A DNA stretch of 64,000 nucleotides from Methanopyri archaeon (lineage in GTDB: Archaea > JAADCQ01 > Methanopyri > Methanopyrales > Methanopyraceae). Below, in pieces: positions 52,637 through 60,755 of this stretch; the first letter of the stretch is position 1, and each line of letters opens with the position of its first letter. The notes beneath the pieces were generated by a model that made no database searches, was not told where the DNA came from, and saw nothing but the letters and a program-made list of their open reading frames with translations. The position numbers were made by a program, and so were the translations under genes. Location of the stretch: NCBI GenBank assembly GCA_013154335.1, contig JAADCQ010000016.1, positions 1 through 64,000 on the forward strand, given 5' to 3'.

Positions 52637-53599
52637 TTATCCGGGTTGCACGCCTAGGAGTTGCTGGATGCTCGGTGGCTGAGGCGGCTGGGGTAGTAGT
52701 CCCAGGAACGGTGCCGGCACGTTGAGTACGGCACCGACCAGCCCGCCGACGATCAGGTTCTCCGGGAACGGGATGCCCACCAGGGTGGCGACGGCGGTCG
52801 CTATGGCGCCGGTTACCAGGCCGCTGACGGTCCTGGCGTACACGGGTCCGACTACGCTGTTGACCAATATGTCGAGGGCGGATGGCACCGGTAGAGACAT
52901 CACGTAGTTTCTCATCTCCATCATGTAATTGTAAACCTTAGTAGCCACAGTTTTCATCCTTTGTTGTATCTGTTGTTCGATCATTTGCTTTATCTTCTCT
53001 ATCTCTTGTTGAACGTTAATCTGCTGTTGATTGGACGAGGATGATGTGCCTTGTCCGGTGGCGAACTTTACCTTCCAAACCACGTCGTCCAGTATGTCAG
53101 ATCTCTTGAGTTGGCTGATGTTGGCAACGTGCTTGGTGACTTGGGCCGTCATGAAGTAGTACGGTCCTAGCGCGTATGGGTTGGGTTCCGTTCCGACCTT
53201 GAACTTGAACTGGACGGTGTATTTCTGCCCGGCCGTCACGTCCATGGTCTTCCTGTAGCTGTCCTCCGGGATTATGGAGTACTCCGGAGGTATCCCTAGA
53301 TACGCTGGAGCCACCATCACGTCGATCTTACCGCTCTCCTTCGCCTGTAACGTCAGAGTCACGGTGACCTCGGATCCGGGTTTGAGGATAGCCACTTTCT
53401 CGAAGTTGGGATGGGCGTTGGGACCGAGCTCGTCGGCGTGGTAAAACGTCACGGGCTGCCCGTTCACCTCGACGTTCACTATCTCAACGGTCTTGGGTAA
53501 CTTGTACTGGGAGGAACTGCTCGAGGATTGGTCCTGGGCGGCGACGGGTCCTACGGCCATCAGGGCGGCCAGTAGGGCCACGGTGTAGATCGCTCTCAA
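52637..53599 (-). CDS. Exported protein with coiled coil and hydrophobic C-terminus
   Basis: 320 residues from a TTG with GAGGGGTG six bases upstream. A signal peptide (RAIYTVALLAALMAVGPVAAQ) leads to a Ser-rich linker, a beta-sandwich-like domain (EVTVTLTLQAKESGKIDVMV), a Gln-rich coiled coil (NQQQINVQQEIEKIKQMIEQ) and a hydrophobic end with TLVGIPFPENLIVGGLVG before a Pro/Gln tail. The hydrophobic end resembles that of the exported GATase-like protein at 38312. Probably a cell-surface structural protein. Confidence 0.75.
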   Translation of the reverse strand: MRAIYTVALLAALMAVGPVAAQDQSSSSSSQYKLPKTVEIVNVEVNGQPVTFYHADELGPNAHPNFEKVAILKPGSEVTVTLTLQAKESGKIDVMVAPAYLGIPPEYSIIPEDSYRKTMDVTAGQKYTVQFKFKVGTEPNPYALGPYYFMTAQVTKHVANISQLKRSDILDDVVWKVKFATGQGTSSSSNQQQINVQQEIEKIKQMIEQQIQQRMKTVATKVYNYMMEMRNYVMSLPVPSALDILVNSVVGPVYARTVSGLVTGAIATAVATLVGIPFPENLIVGGLVGAVLNVPAPFLGLLPQPPQPPSIQQLLGVQPG

Positions 53600-53628
53600 T
53601 TCGAACACCCCTCGAGGGGGATTGCACG
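53600..53628. promoter_or_regulatory. Divergent gap with CCCCTCGAGGGG palindrome
   Basis: The 29-base gap between the exported protein (minus TTG) and DUF504 (plus ATG) centres on CCCCTCGAGGGG (53608-53619). It reads GAGGGGGAT toward the ATG and GAGGGGTG toward the TTG, giving each gene an SD with proper spacing. Confidence 0.55.
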
Positions 53629-53889
53629 ATGCCGCGGAGGAGCCCTCTTAAAGAGGTTTTCAGCAGGATGTTCCACGCACCGGGGGAGGACCCCTCCAGG
53701 TACAGGTTTTGGGTGGTGGACAGGGGAGGCCCTTCGGGGCTTAGGGAGGTGTCCGGCGAGGAGGTGGAACGACTTGAAAAGGGTTTTCTCGTGCTGTGGG
53801 AGGGGACCAGGATACCCCTTCACAGGGTGGTGAGGGTCGAGAGGGACGGTGAGGTCATTTGGGAACGGCGTGGTCGTGCCGGTCGATGA
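53629..53889 (+). CDS. DUF504 family protein
   Basis: 86 residues. SPLKEVFSRMFHAPGEDPSRYRFWVVDRGG and a C-terminal IPLHRVVRVERDGEVIWERRG follow DUF504, a small archaeal basic domain (in parts: YRFWVVDRGG, IPLHRVVRVERDG). It is often fused to or near RNA enzymes, which hints at nucleic acid binding. ATG with GAGGGGGAT upstream. The last 35 bases overlap the convergent marker 11 gene. Confidence 0.78.
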   Translation: MPRRSPLKEVFSRMFHAPGEDPSRYRFWVVDRGGPSGLREVSGEEVERLEKGFLVLWEGTRIPLHRVVRVERDGEVIWERRGRAGR

Positions 53890-54796
53890 ACGCCAGGGCC
53901 GCTACGGCGCCTATCCTGCCGCATTCGTCCTTCCCCAGGCTCACAACCTCGACGTCGGTCCTCTCTATCACCTCGTCCACCTCCGCGGGATCTAACACCT
54001 CCCGCTGCGCCCTCTCACCTAGCCTCAAGATATCGCTAGGGATGTCCACCGATTCCCAGAAGGCCACGCATGTGGACCCGGAGTACGCGACCTCGCCGAG
54101 GAACTCGAGGAAGGCTTCCTTGACCTCTTCGATTCGACCCGGCTCGACCCCCAACTCCACCACCGTGGCCGCGCAGTTCGTGGTGCGGTTGGGGACCCTC
54201 GGGTAGAGTTGAACGGTGACGTGTCTGGCGTAGAAGATCCCGTGCTCCGATTCCAATCGCTTGCAAACGGCGTCCACCGCGGACCAAGTGGCCCCTTCCT
54301 CCTCGGTGTCGGTATCGTCGACACCGATCACGAGCCTGGACAACCTTGGGGTCACGACGGTGGCCCTACCCAGTTTCGCGCCTCCGCCTTCCTCGTGCAC
54401 TTCGATACGTAGGACACCTCGGGCGGGTCCCCTGGCGAGGGCCGCCCCGACGCCGGCCCCTGCGAGTCCCGCGTGGGTTACCCTGACCTCGTCCCCGTCC
54501 ACCTCGACGGCTTCGACGCCCGCGGGTCTGATCCCGGGTTCCAGTTCCAACTCCGCCCGGCCGGTTCTTAGCAGGAAAACGTGGCGTTTTCCTTCCCGGG
54601 TCGCCCTCAGGACCAGGGGACTCGTCCTGGAGTACTGGTCGATGACCCATTGGGATCCCGTCGGAGTGGGATGGTCCTCGAAGAGCAGTACCTTTTCCTC
54701 CTCCCCGTCGGTGAGCGTGGCTATCCTCTCGTACGGGGTTACCCAGGGTATCCGTTCGCAACGCTTCGCCGCGTCCTGCCTGGTCAACGTTTTCAA
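53855..54796 (-). CDS. Methanogenesis marker protein 11 (TiaS-like domain)
   Basis: 313 residues. LSRLVIGVDDTDTEEEGATW (about 168-187) and FYARHVTVQLYPRVPNRTTNCA match the nucleotide-binding core shared with TiaS, the tRNA(Ile2) agmatidine synthase (in parts: IGVDDTDT, YPRVPNRTTNCA). The full layout is that of methanogenesis marker 11, found only in methanogens and of unknown function. TTG start. The divergent gene begins 26 bases away across a CCCCGGGG palindrome. Confidence 0.85.
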   Translation of the reverse strand: MKTLTRQDAAKRCERIPWVTPYERIATLTDGEEEKVLLFEDHPTPTGSQWVIDQYSRTSPLVLRATREGKRHVFLLRTGRAELELEPGIRPAGVEAVEVDGDEVRVTHAGLAGAGVGAALARGPARGVLRIEVHEEGGGAKLGRATVVTPRLSRLVIGVDDTDTEEEGATWSAVDAVCKRLESEHGIFYARHVTVQLYPRVPNRTTNCAATVVELGVEPGRIEEVKEAFLEFLGEVAYSGSTCVAFWESVDIPSDILRLGERAQREVLDPAEVDEVIERTDVEVVSLGKDECGRIGAVAALAFIDRHDHAVPK

Positions 54797-54822
54797 CTCG
54801 GACTACCCCGGGGTGGGTTGGT

Positions 54823-55329
54823 TTGGCGGAGGTCACGACGGAATTCGATCCCGGTAAGTGGGTGTTGGTGCCCACCTTGCACACGTTGGAGAGGATGAGA
54901 ACCAGGGAGTTATCGCCGTCGGCCGACGTGCCGGAGGTCGTGGACAGGCTCAGGAGGTTGGCGAGGGAAGCCGTGATCGTCGAAAGGGGAGAGGACACGG
55001 TTCTCGCGATAGGACCGGACAGAACCCTGGTCCTTGCACCCATGCGGGTCTACGACCTGGAAACGTACAGACCCGAACTCGAAAGGGCGCTCTCCAGGTT
55101 CGATCCCAGTTACTCGGTGTACGTGGTGACCAGCGGGGGTTGCTTCGTGACGTCCGCGGGCAACGTGGACGTGGAAACGTTGTGCGAGAGGTACGATAGG
55201 GGGAGGTTCTCCGGGGACGCGAGGACGCTCGTGTTGTGCCGGGAAGGGGAGGAGGCGTTCGCCGTGGTCACCGTGAGGCCCCCGAAGAGGAGGGAGAGAC
55301 GCCTAGCTCGCGAAGCAACCCGTCGATGA
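54823..55329 (+). CDS. Hypothetical protein
   Basis: 168 residues from a TTG with GGGGTGGG upstream. I do not recognise it. It is soluble and alpha/beta, with TLHTLERMRTREL near the start, a strand pair TVLAIGPDRTLVLAPM and two Cys (GGCFVTS, ETLCERY, VLCREG give three). The C-terminus is very basic (PPKRRERRLAREATRR). The last 62 bases overlap the convergent DUF2103 gene, so the basic tail may be partly a by-product of that overlap. Confidence 0.6.
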   Translation: MAEVTTEFDPGKWVLVPTLHTLERMRTRELSPSADVPEVVDRLRRLAREAVIVERGEDTVLAIGPDRTLVLAPMRVYDLETYRPELERALSRFDPSYSVYVVTSGGCFVTSAGNVDVETLCERYDRGRFSGDARTLVLCREGEEAFAVVTVRPPKRRERRLAREATRR

Positions 55330-56020
55330 TACGGGCCACGGTCTTCCCGCCCTCCTCGTCCGAGGCCGTGGTCACCACGAACACCTCCTGGGTGGCCGCC
55401 CCCTCCGATAGTAGGACCTTCACGTTCCCCCTCTCGTCCACCCGACTCACCTTGGCCCTGACCCCTCCGCCTCCCCTGGACCCCTTGGCCCCTATCCTGC
55501 CCGGCACCACCTTCTTCACGTACGGAATCGAGCATATCGCCGTGACGATCTCCCTGCCCCTCCTGCCGCCGATGATCGTCGAGTGACCGCCTCCGATCTT
55601 GTCTTCCGGCGACACGTCGACGGTCTCCAGTTCTCGCGCCGCTTTCAGTTCCGCCTCGATCGAGTCGGCGAGCCTCCGTAGATCGTTCGTCCTGGAGGGC
55701 TTGATCCTGACGCCTGAAACCCTCTCCGCGATGTCGACGACGGTCCTGTCCGAGTCCGAGGTGTGGACGGCCACCTCCGGGGATACGGCGTTCAGGAGCT
55801 CCCCGAGGAGTTCCCCCACGTTCCTCGCTATCACGCCGTCGGGATCCGGGTGATTGAACCTCCTGGAGATCTCGTCCCTTCTGGAACCGTCGGTGAGCAC
55901 CAACTCGTACCCGTCGTCCGTCGCTCTCAGCGCCACACCGGGCCTCGTGGGGGTGCCGCACCTCGGACACCTGAAGGGGGGTTCCGTGGGGAAGCCGCAG
56001 GCCGGGCAGGGCTCGGGCAT
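55268..56020 (-). CDS. DUF2103 metal-binding protein
   Basis: 250 residues. An N-terminal zinc ribbon CPACG...CPRCG opens the protein. DKIGGGHSTIIGGRRGRE and YVKKVVPGRIGAKGSRGGGG mark DUF2103, a predicted metal-binding family of unknown role (in part KIGGGHSTIIGG). The Gly-rich basic loop suggests RNA binding. ATG start with GGCAGGTGAAGG upstream, three bases after hmgA. Likely one operon with hmgA. Confidence 0.8.
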   Translation of the reverse strand: MPEPCPACGFPTEPPFRCPRCGTPTRPGVALRATDDGYELVLTDGSRRDEISRRFNHPDPDGVIARNVGELLGELLNAVSPEVAVHTSDSDRTVVDIAERVSGVRIKPSRTNDLRRLADSIEAELKAARELETVDVSPEDKIGGGHSTIIGGRRGREIVTAICSIPYVKKVVPGRIGAKGSRGGGGVRAKVSRVDERGNVKVLLSEGAATQEVFVVTTASDEEGGKTVARIIDGLLRELGVSPSSSGASR

Positions 56021-56023
56021 CCT

Positions 56024-57256
56024 TCACCTGCCCAGCAGCCTGTGCGCCTTGCCCAGGTGACCGGCCGCTAGGGCGGCGACCAGGGAAAGTTCGCCCGCCA
56101 GGACGGCCGCCCCTACGACCTCCGCGAACTCCCTGGCGTTGGTGCCGGGCGGGTCGCCCCCGCCGGCCACGCCCAGGATCTCGAGGCATTCCCTTTGGGT
56201 TTCCACCCTGGTGCCTCCGCCCACGGTGCCCACGTTCAGCGATGGGATCGTGACGCTCGCGTATAGGTCCCCGTCCTCCGTCACCTCCATGGTCGTGTAC
56301 CCTGTCGAACCGTCCACCACGTGGGCCTCGTCCTGACCCGTGGCGATGAATATCGCCGCCACGATGTTGGCGTGGTGCGCGTTGAAGCCGATGTTGCCCG
56401 CGGTGGCCGATCCCACCAGGTTCTTCCTGTAGTTGACCTCGGCCATGGCCTCCGGGGTGGTCTTGAGTTTCTCCTCCACCACGTCCCTAGGCACCTCGAC
56501 CTCGGCTACGACCGACCTACCCCTTCCCATTATGTTGTTCAGCCAGGAGGGCTTCTTGTCCACGCACACGTTACCGCTCACGGACACGCACTTGGCCTTG
56601 GGGTAGTTCTCTTCTATCCACTTGACGGCCTCCTCGACCGCTATCGTGACCATGTTCATGCCCATGGCGTCCTTCGTGTCGAACCTGAACCTGAGGAAGG
56701 CGTGTCTACCCGTGAGGAACTCGTCTATCTCTATCAGCTCGCCGTGTCTGGTCGTGCTCTCGGCGACCTCTTTGATCTCCTCGAAGTGCTCTTGAACCCA
56801 TCCCAGGAACTTGAGGGCCTCCCTCGCGTTTGGGAGCTTGAAGACGGGTGCCCTGGTCATCCCGTCCCACACGACCCTGACGTGCGCGCCGCCGGACTCC
56901 GTTATCGTGGAACATCCCCTGTTCACGGAGGCCACCAGGGCTCCCTCGGTGGTCGCGAGAGGAACGTAATATTCGCCCTCGGCGTACTCACCGTGAACCA
57001 ACAGAGGCCCGGCGATTCCCACGGGGACCTGAACGGCACCGATCATGTTCTCGATGTTCTTAGCCATGGCCTCGTTGGCGTCGATGGTGTAGCTACCGAT
57101 GTGCTTCAACTCGACCCCCGTGAGGCGCTCCAGGGCTTTCCTCCTGATCTCGGTGGCCAGTTCGCTGTCACCGTCCGTGTACTCCTCCACCTCGTGGAAC
57201 TTGATCTCGCCCTTAACGACCTTCTTCACGAGCTCCTCCAGTTCCTTTTCGTCCAA
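56024..57256 (-). CDS. hmgA: 3-hydroxy-3-methylglutaryl-CoA reductase
   Basis: 410 residues, class I. ENMIGAVQVPVGIAGPLLV binds HMG-CoA, ATTEGALVASVNRGC carries the catalytic Glu, KDAMGMNMV the dinucleotide site (DAMGMN), and GTVGGGTRVETQ and HLGKAHR the catalytic His near the end. It makes mevalonate, the entry to archaeal lipid isoprenoids and so also to the dolichol-type lipids implied at the left edge. TTG start; usual length. Confidence 0.96.
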   Translation of the reverse strand: MDEKELEELVKKVVKGEIKFHEVEEYTDGDSELATEIRRKALERLTGVELKHIGSYTIDANEAMAKNIENMIGAVQVPVGIAGPLLVHGEYAEGEYYVPLATTEGALVASVNRGCSTITESGGAHVRVVWDGMTRAPVFKLPNAREALKFLGWVQEHFEEIKEVAESTTRHGELIEIDEFLTGRHAFLRFRFDTKDAMGMNMVTIAVEEAVKWIEENYPKAKCVSVSGNVCVDKKPSWLNNIMGRGRSVVAEVEVPRDVVEEKLKTTPEAMAEVNYRKNLVGSATAGNIGFNAHHANIVAAIFIATGQDEAHVVDGSTGYTTMEVTEDGDLYASVTIPSLNVGTVGGGTRVETQRECLEILGVAGGGDPPGTNAREFAEVVGAAVLAGELSLVAALAAGHLGKAHRLLGR

Positions 57257-57292
57257 GGGAACGTAGCCCCTCGAACACGTGGGCGGGTGGAT

Positions 57293-57853
57293 CTAAAAGC
57301 GGCTCGAAGGGAGTTCGGGAACGACGCCTGCGTTCCCCAGTCTCCACACGATCAACCTAGCGGCCTCGGCCGCATCCCCTTCCAGCCTCACTAGCGGCGA
57401 TCCGGCGGGGTGATCGAGGGCGTACACGGCGTCGGATCCCAGCGGGAAACCCAGGGTGAACGCGAAGGGCACGTCGTCGTGCTTCAGCACGGAGAGGACC
57501 ACCCTGTCGTCGATCAGCCTCACCTTGGTCAGGAGGGAACCGTCACCCGCGGTGTGACCTCGGACGCGCGGGTCGCGTAGTTCGTCGAAAACCTCGAGCA
57601 CATGGTCCTCGAGGAGCCGCAGGTAGACGGTCAGGACGCCCTCCTCCGAGATCCTCCTGTGGATTTCGCGTTCGATCCCTCTACGGAGCCCCGGGCAGTA
57701 GCGTTTCGGGACGACTACCGAGCCCCTATCGTCGGGCGTGACGTGCACGTAGGCGAGGAGTCGCCCGTTGACCACGCGCACGGTGCCGTTGAACGTCGCC
57801 CAATCGGCCCCTTCCACCAGATCCCGGGCCAAGCGTTCGTAGTATCGCTTCAA
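57293..57853 (-). CDS. Hypothetical protein
   Basis: 186 residues from a TTG with GAGGGGCC upstream. I do not recognise it. It is soluble, basic and alpha/beta, with a strand series ATFNGTVRVVNGRLLAYVHV (a small barrel is possible), a single Cys in KRYCPG and a helical C-terminus (EAARLIVWRLGNAG). It lies 36 bases upstream of hmgA in the same direction. Confidence 0.6.
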   Translation of the reverse strand: MKRYYERLARDLVEGADWATFNGTVRVVNGRLLAYVHVTPDDRGSVVVPKRYCPGLRRGIEREIHRRISEEGVLTVYLRLLEDHVLEVFDELRDPRVRGHTAGDGSLLTKVRLIDDRVVLSVLKHDDVPFAFTLGFPLGSDAVYALDHPAGSPLVRLEGDAAEAARLIVWRLGNAGVVPELPSSRF

Positions 57854-57901
57854 GGAGGCCCCTCTGTGACGGTTAGATCGTCCGGAAAATAGGGTGGTGG
57901 T

Positions 57902-58225
57902 TCAGGCGAGGGCGTAGATCCCGAGGGCCACGAGGAGGACGTACGCGGGCGCGTTCCTGACCGAGAATCCGGCCGCCCCGAACTGGCCCGACTTCAGCTC
58001 CCCCATGCGCACGGCTACGGCTAGGAGGCCGGTTATCACGGCGACGGCTGCACCGATGGTCCTCAACGAGGGCCACACGGGTGATAGCGCGCAGAGCACC
58101 GTCGAGATCGCGCCGGCGACGACCGTGGTCCTGAGCGTGATGGATCTCCTTATCATGGCGGGCATCGCCATCTCCAGGACTATCCCGGCGGCCAGCCCGG
58201 CCATCGCGGCGTCTATCAGAGCCAT
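57902..58225 (-). CDS. Small integral membrane protein
   Basis: 107 residues with four hydrophobic helices at about 5-22, 33-52, 57-71 and 91-106. The only polar loop is MGELKSGQFGAAGFSVRNAP. I do not recognise it. It overlaps the end of the TusA-DsrE gene by ten bases, so the two are translationally coupled. It could be the membrane partner of that sulfur-relay protein, for example in sulfur-compound transport. Confidence 0.65.
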   Translation of the reverse strand: MALIDAAMAGLAAGIVLEMAMPAMIRRSITLRTTVVAGAISTVLCALSPVWPSLRTIGAAVAVITGLLAVAVRMGELKSGQFGAAGFSVRNAPAYVLLVALGIYALA

Positions 58226-58854
58226 ACCACCTCCACTCCCGGGTCCGTCACTAGGCGCAGGAACTTGGATGCTCCCGCTATCTCCACGCCTTCCAAGAGG
58301 TCCTCCGACGTGATGCCTCTGGCCTGAACGCTCAGTTCGCAGGCGTAGGCTTCCACGTTGTCGTTCGACAGTACCTCCTCTGCCTTCTCTATCAGCGGCG
58401 GGAACTGCGGGTGCTTGACCTTCCTGACCTCCTTCTCCACGAGGACCGTTACCCCGTCCATGAACCCGAAGATTACCACGTCGAAGTCCATCGCCAGCGC
58501 GGCTTCGGATATCAGGAACGTGGCGTACGCGCGCTCCGGATTGGCTACGCCGTTGCTCTGCGCTATCATCACTTTCTCAGGCGTGATGGGGACGGCCTCG
58601 GGCGACGGCTCCTCGCCTTCCGATCCGCCCCCTACCTTGATCAGGATCCGGACGCCTTCGTCGGTCTCCTCGACTTCGAGAACCTCGTGTCCTTCACCCT
58701 CGGCCAGGTCCTTGATGTCGTTCGCGATACCCTCGGAGTCGACGAGAACCTCGAGGATCTGTCCGGGTTCCATCTCCTTGAGTTCCTCCGCCACCATGAC
58801 GGTCGGTCCGGGGCACGCGGCGCCGCGGGCGTCCAGGCGCTTGTCGGGCTCCAC
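58216..58854 (-). CDS. TusA-DsrE fusion protein
   Basis: 212 residues in two domains. Residues 1-75 are TusA/SirA-like: LDARGAACPGPTVMVAEELK holds the CPGP active-site Cys (14) in part ACPGPTVMV. Residues about 90-212 are DsrE/DsrF-like: ATFLISEAALAMDFDVVIFG and NVEAYACELSVQARG with its own Cys. Both domains carry persulfide sulfur, so the fusion is a sulfur relay. GTG start with GGGGGAACA upstream. It heads an operon with a small membrane protein. Confidence 0.88.
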   Translation of the reverse strand: MEPDKRLDARGAACPGPTVMVAEELKEMEPGQILEVLVDSEGIANDIKDLAEGEGHEVLEVEETDEGVRILIKVGGGSEGEEPSPEAVPITPEKVMIAQSNGVANPERAYATFLISEAALAMDFDVVIFGFMDGVTVLVEKEVRKVKHPQFPPLIEKAEEVLSNDNVEAYACELSVQARGITSEDLLEGVEIAGASKFLRLVTDPGVEVVWL

Positions 58855-59145
58855 GATTGTTCCCCCTGACCGGTCGTTCGGAATTGTCGATCAACCGATT
58901 GGTAAACATGGGTTTAACGTTTTCGCACGTGATGAAAGGAAGGAGGAAGGGTGTCCCCGGACCGTGGGGCCCCGGCTCATCGCGCCGCGTTCACCGGGGT
59001 CCCGCCGGGCTGTACCGGGGGTCCGTATCGGCCCGTCATCGCCGGGTTCCCACCGCCTCGGGGCCGACCCCTGGAGGTGAGCGTGAGCGCGTGAGGACCT
59101 CGGTCGGCGCCGCACTCCTCACCCATCGGTATCGGGCAAGAGTCG
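58855..59145. other. Spacer with promoter-like part and GC-rich possible RNA
   Basis: Bases 58880-58925 are AT-richer and may hold the promoter of the TusA-DsrE gene. From 58950 to 59100 the sequence is GC-rich with several self-complementary runs (CCCC...GGGG near 58952-58968, CCGGGGGTCC near 59015). No frame is convincing on either strand. A non-coding RNA is possible but not identified. Confidence 0.3.
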
Positions 59146-60003
59146 TCATCGGTCCTCGAAACGTAGCGATGCGTCCAGGGCCGGGGCCGAGTGCGTCAAC
59201 CATCCCATCGATATCACGTCGACCCCAGTCGAAGCGTACTCCTCGACGTTGGACGGTGTTATACCGCCCGAGGCCTCGAGGATCACGTCCGGGTCGACGT
59301 CCCTCACCATCTTCACGGCTTTCCTCACCCGATCGGGGGTCATGTTATCCAACAACACGTGGTCAGCGCCGGCTTCCGCGGCCTCGACGGCGTCCTCCGG
59401 GGTCTCCACCTCAACGCCTATCGATTTGGTGAAACCCACGATCTCTCTCGCCCTCTTCACCGCCTCCCGGACGGATCCCACCACGGCTAAGTGGTTGTCC
59501 TTTATCAGCACGGCGTCGTCGAGACCGAACCTGTGGGGGTCACCGCCACCGTCCGCCACGGCTTTCTTCTCCAGGAACCCGGTGATCGGATGGACCTTCC
59601 TGGTCGCGGCCACGCGCACCTCGGGGTTCACCTTCCTCACCCTGCGCACGACCTCCCGGGTGGCGGTGGCTATCCCGGACATCCTCATGAAGAAGTTCAG
59701 GGCAGTTCTCTCGGCGGCCAACACGTCCCTAGCGCGTCCTTCGACGGTCAGTACCACGTCGCCGGGTTCCACCTCGTCCCCGTCCTCCACCGCGACCTCG
59801 ACCCGGCAGCCGAGGATTTCGAAAGCGCGGGCGGCCACCCGGGAGCCGGACGCCACCCCTCCATCCTTGACGGTTAGCTCGGCCCTCACCTCGACGTCGG
59901 GCGGTACCACCCAGGAGCTGACGTCGGCCCGCCCCACGTCCTCCTCGAGGCTCCACCTCAGCACCCTGTCCAACTTCAGGGGGTTCACCTCGAAGGTGGG
60001 CAA
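59146..60003 (-). CDS. nadC: Nicotinate-nucleotide pyrophosphorylase (carboxylating)
   Basis: 285 residues. LRWSLEEDVGRADVSS opens the alpha/beta sandwich. ERTALNFFMRMSGIAT, ATRKVHPITGFLEKKAV, LIKDNHLAVVG and ILEASGGITPSNVEEYA give the quinolinate and PRPP sites (in parts: RTALNFFMRMSGIAT, KDNHLA, ASGGI). It makes NaMN from quinolinate. TTG start with GGGGGACC upstream. NadX, which feeds the same pathway, is at 43222 in this window. Confidence 0.95.
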   Translation of the reverse strand: MPTFEVNPLKLDRVLRWSLEEDVGRADVSSWVVPPDVEVRAELTVKDGGVASGSRVAARAFEILGCRVEVAVEDGDEVEPGDVVLTVEGRARDVLAAERTALNFFMRMSGIATATREVVRRVRKVNPEVRVAATRKVHPITGFLEKKAVADGGGDPHRFGLDDAVLIKDNHLAVVGSVREAVKRAREIVGFTKSIGVEVETPEDAVEAAEAGADHVLLDNMTPDRVRKAVKMVRDVDPDVILEASGGITPSNVEEYASTGVDVISMGWLTHSAPALDASLRFEDR

Positions 60004-60056
60004 GAGGGTCCCCCCGTAGGCGGGGGCTGAGGGTACGCTGGGCGTGGCTCCGCACC

Positions 60057-60062
60057 TTTTTT
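60057..60062. promoter_or_regulatory. T-tract upstream of the eS1 gene
   Basis: TTTTTT stands out in a GC-rich stretch 37-42 bases before the eS1 ATG. It could be part of a promoter or a termination signal for readthrough from elsewhere. Confidence 0.3.
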
Positions 60063-60098
60063 CAATCGGCGTCCCGCGTGGCCCGAGGGGGTGCGGTT

Positions 60099-60740
60099 AT
60101 GGTCAGGGACAAGTGGAAGGCTAAAACCTGGTACACCATAGTGGCTCCTGAGATGTTCGACAGGGTGGAACTAGGGGAGACTCCGGCCGATTCCCCGGAA
60201 AAGGTCCTGAACAGGGTCCTGGAGACTACGCTGGGGGATATACTGAACGATATCACTAAGCACCACATAAAGGTGTTTTTGAGGATATACGACGTGAAGG
60301 GAACGACGGCTTACACTAAGTTCGATGGACACAGGTTGATGAGAGACTACGTTAGAAGCCTGGTTAGGAGGGGAACCAGTAGGATCGATGGTGTCATAGA
60401 TGTGGTGACCAAGGATGGCTATAAGGTTAGGGTTGCAGGGTTGGCATTCACGACGAGAAGAGCTAAGACTTCCCAGCAGTCGGCCATTAGGAAGAGGATG
60501 TTCGAGGTGATAGAGAGGAACGCTAAGGAGTGCGAGTTCGACGAGTTCATACGGAGGTGTCTGGGGATAGCCGAGGATCCGGAGGACAACCTCGGCCATC
60601 AGATAGCCGAGGCGGGTAGGAAGATCTACCCGATCAGGCAGGCGGAGATAAGGAAGACCGAGATCCTAGAGGAACCCAGCGGTCTGCCCCCGCACGAGGC
60701 GGTCGGGGAGAAGGCCGTACCGGAGCTCCCCAGTTACTGA
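60099..60740 (+). CDS. rps3ae: Ribosomal protein eS1 (S3Ae)
   Basis: 213 residues. DKWKAKTWYTIVAPEMFDRV opens with the eS1 signature (part: KTWYTIVAPEMF), and LGDILNDITKHHIKVFLRI and DYVRSLVRRGTSRIDGVID follow. It sits at the mRNA exit of the small subunit, near eS26. ATG at 60099 with GAGGGGGTG upstream is preferred to a GTG at 60078. Bases about 60110-60520 are AT-richer than the rest. Confidence 0.95.
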   Translation: MVRDKWKAKTWYTIVAPEMFDRVELGETPADSPEKVLNRVLETTLGDILNDITKHHIKVFLRIYDVKGTTAYTKFDGHRLMRDYVRSLVRRGTSRIDGVIDVVTKDGYKVRVAGLAFTTRRAKTSQQSAIRKRMFEVIERNAKECEFDEFIRRCLGIAEDPEDNLGHQIAEAGRKIYPIRQAEIRKTEILEEPSGLPPHEAVGEKAVPELPSY

Positions 60741-60755
60741 GCGGGCTGCCGCCCC

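Noticed and set aside
58857-59432. 191-codon plus-strand frame across the spacer and nadC
   Set aside because: Composition is Arg/Pro/Ser-rich as expected from antisense GC-rich DNA, and half of it lies over nadC.
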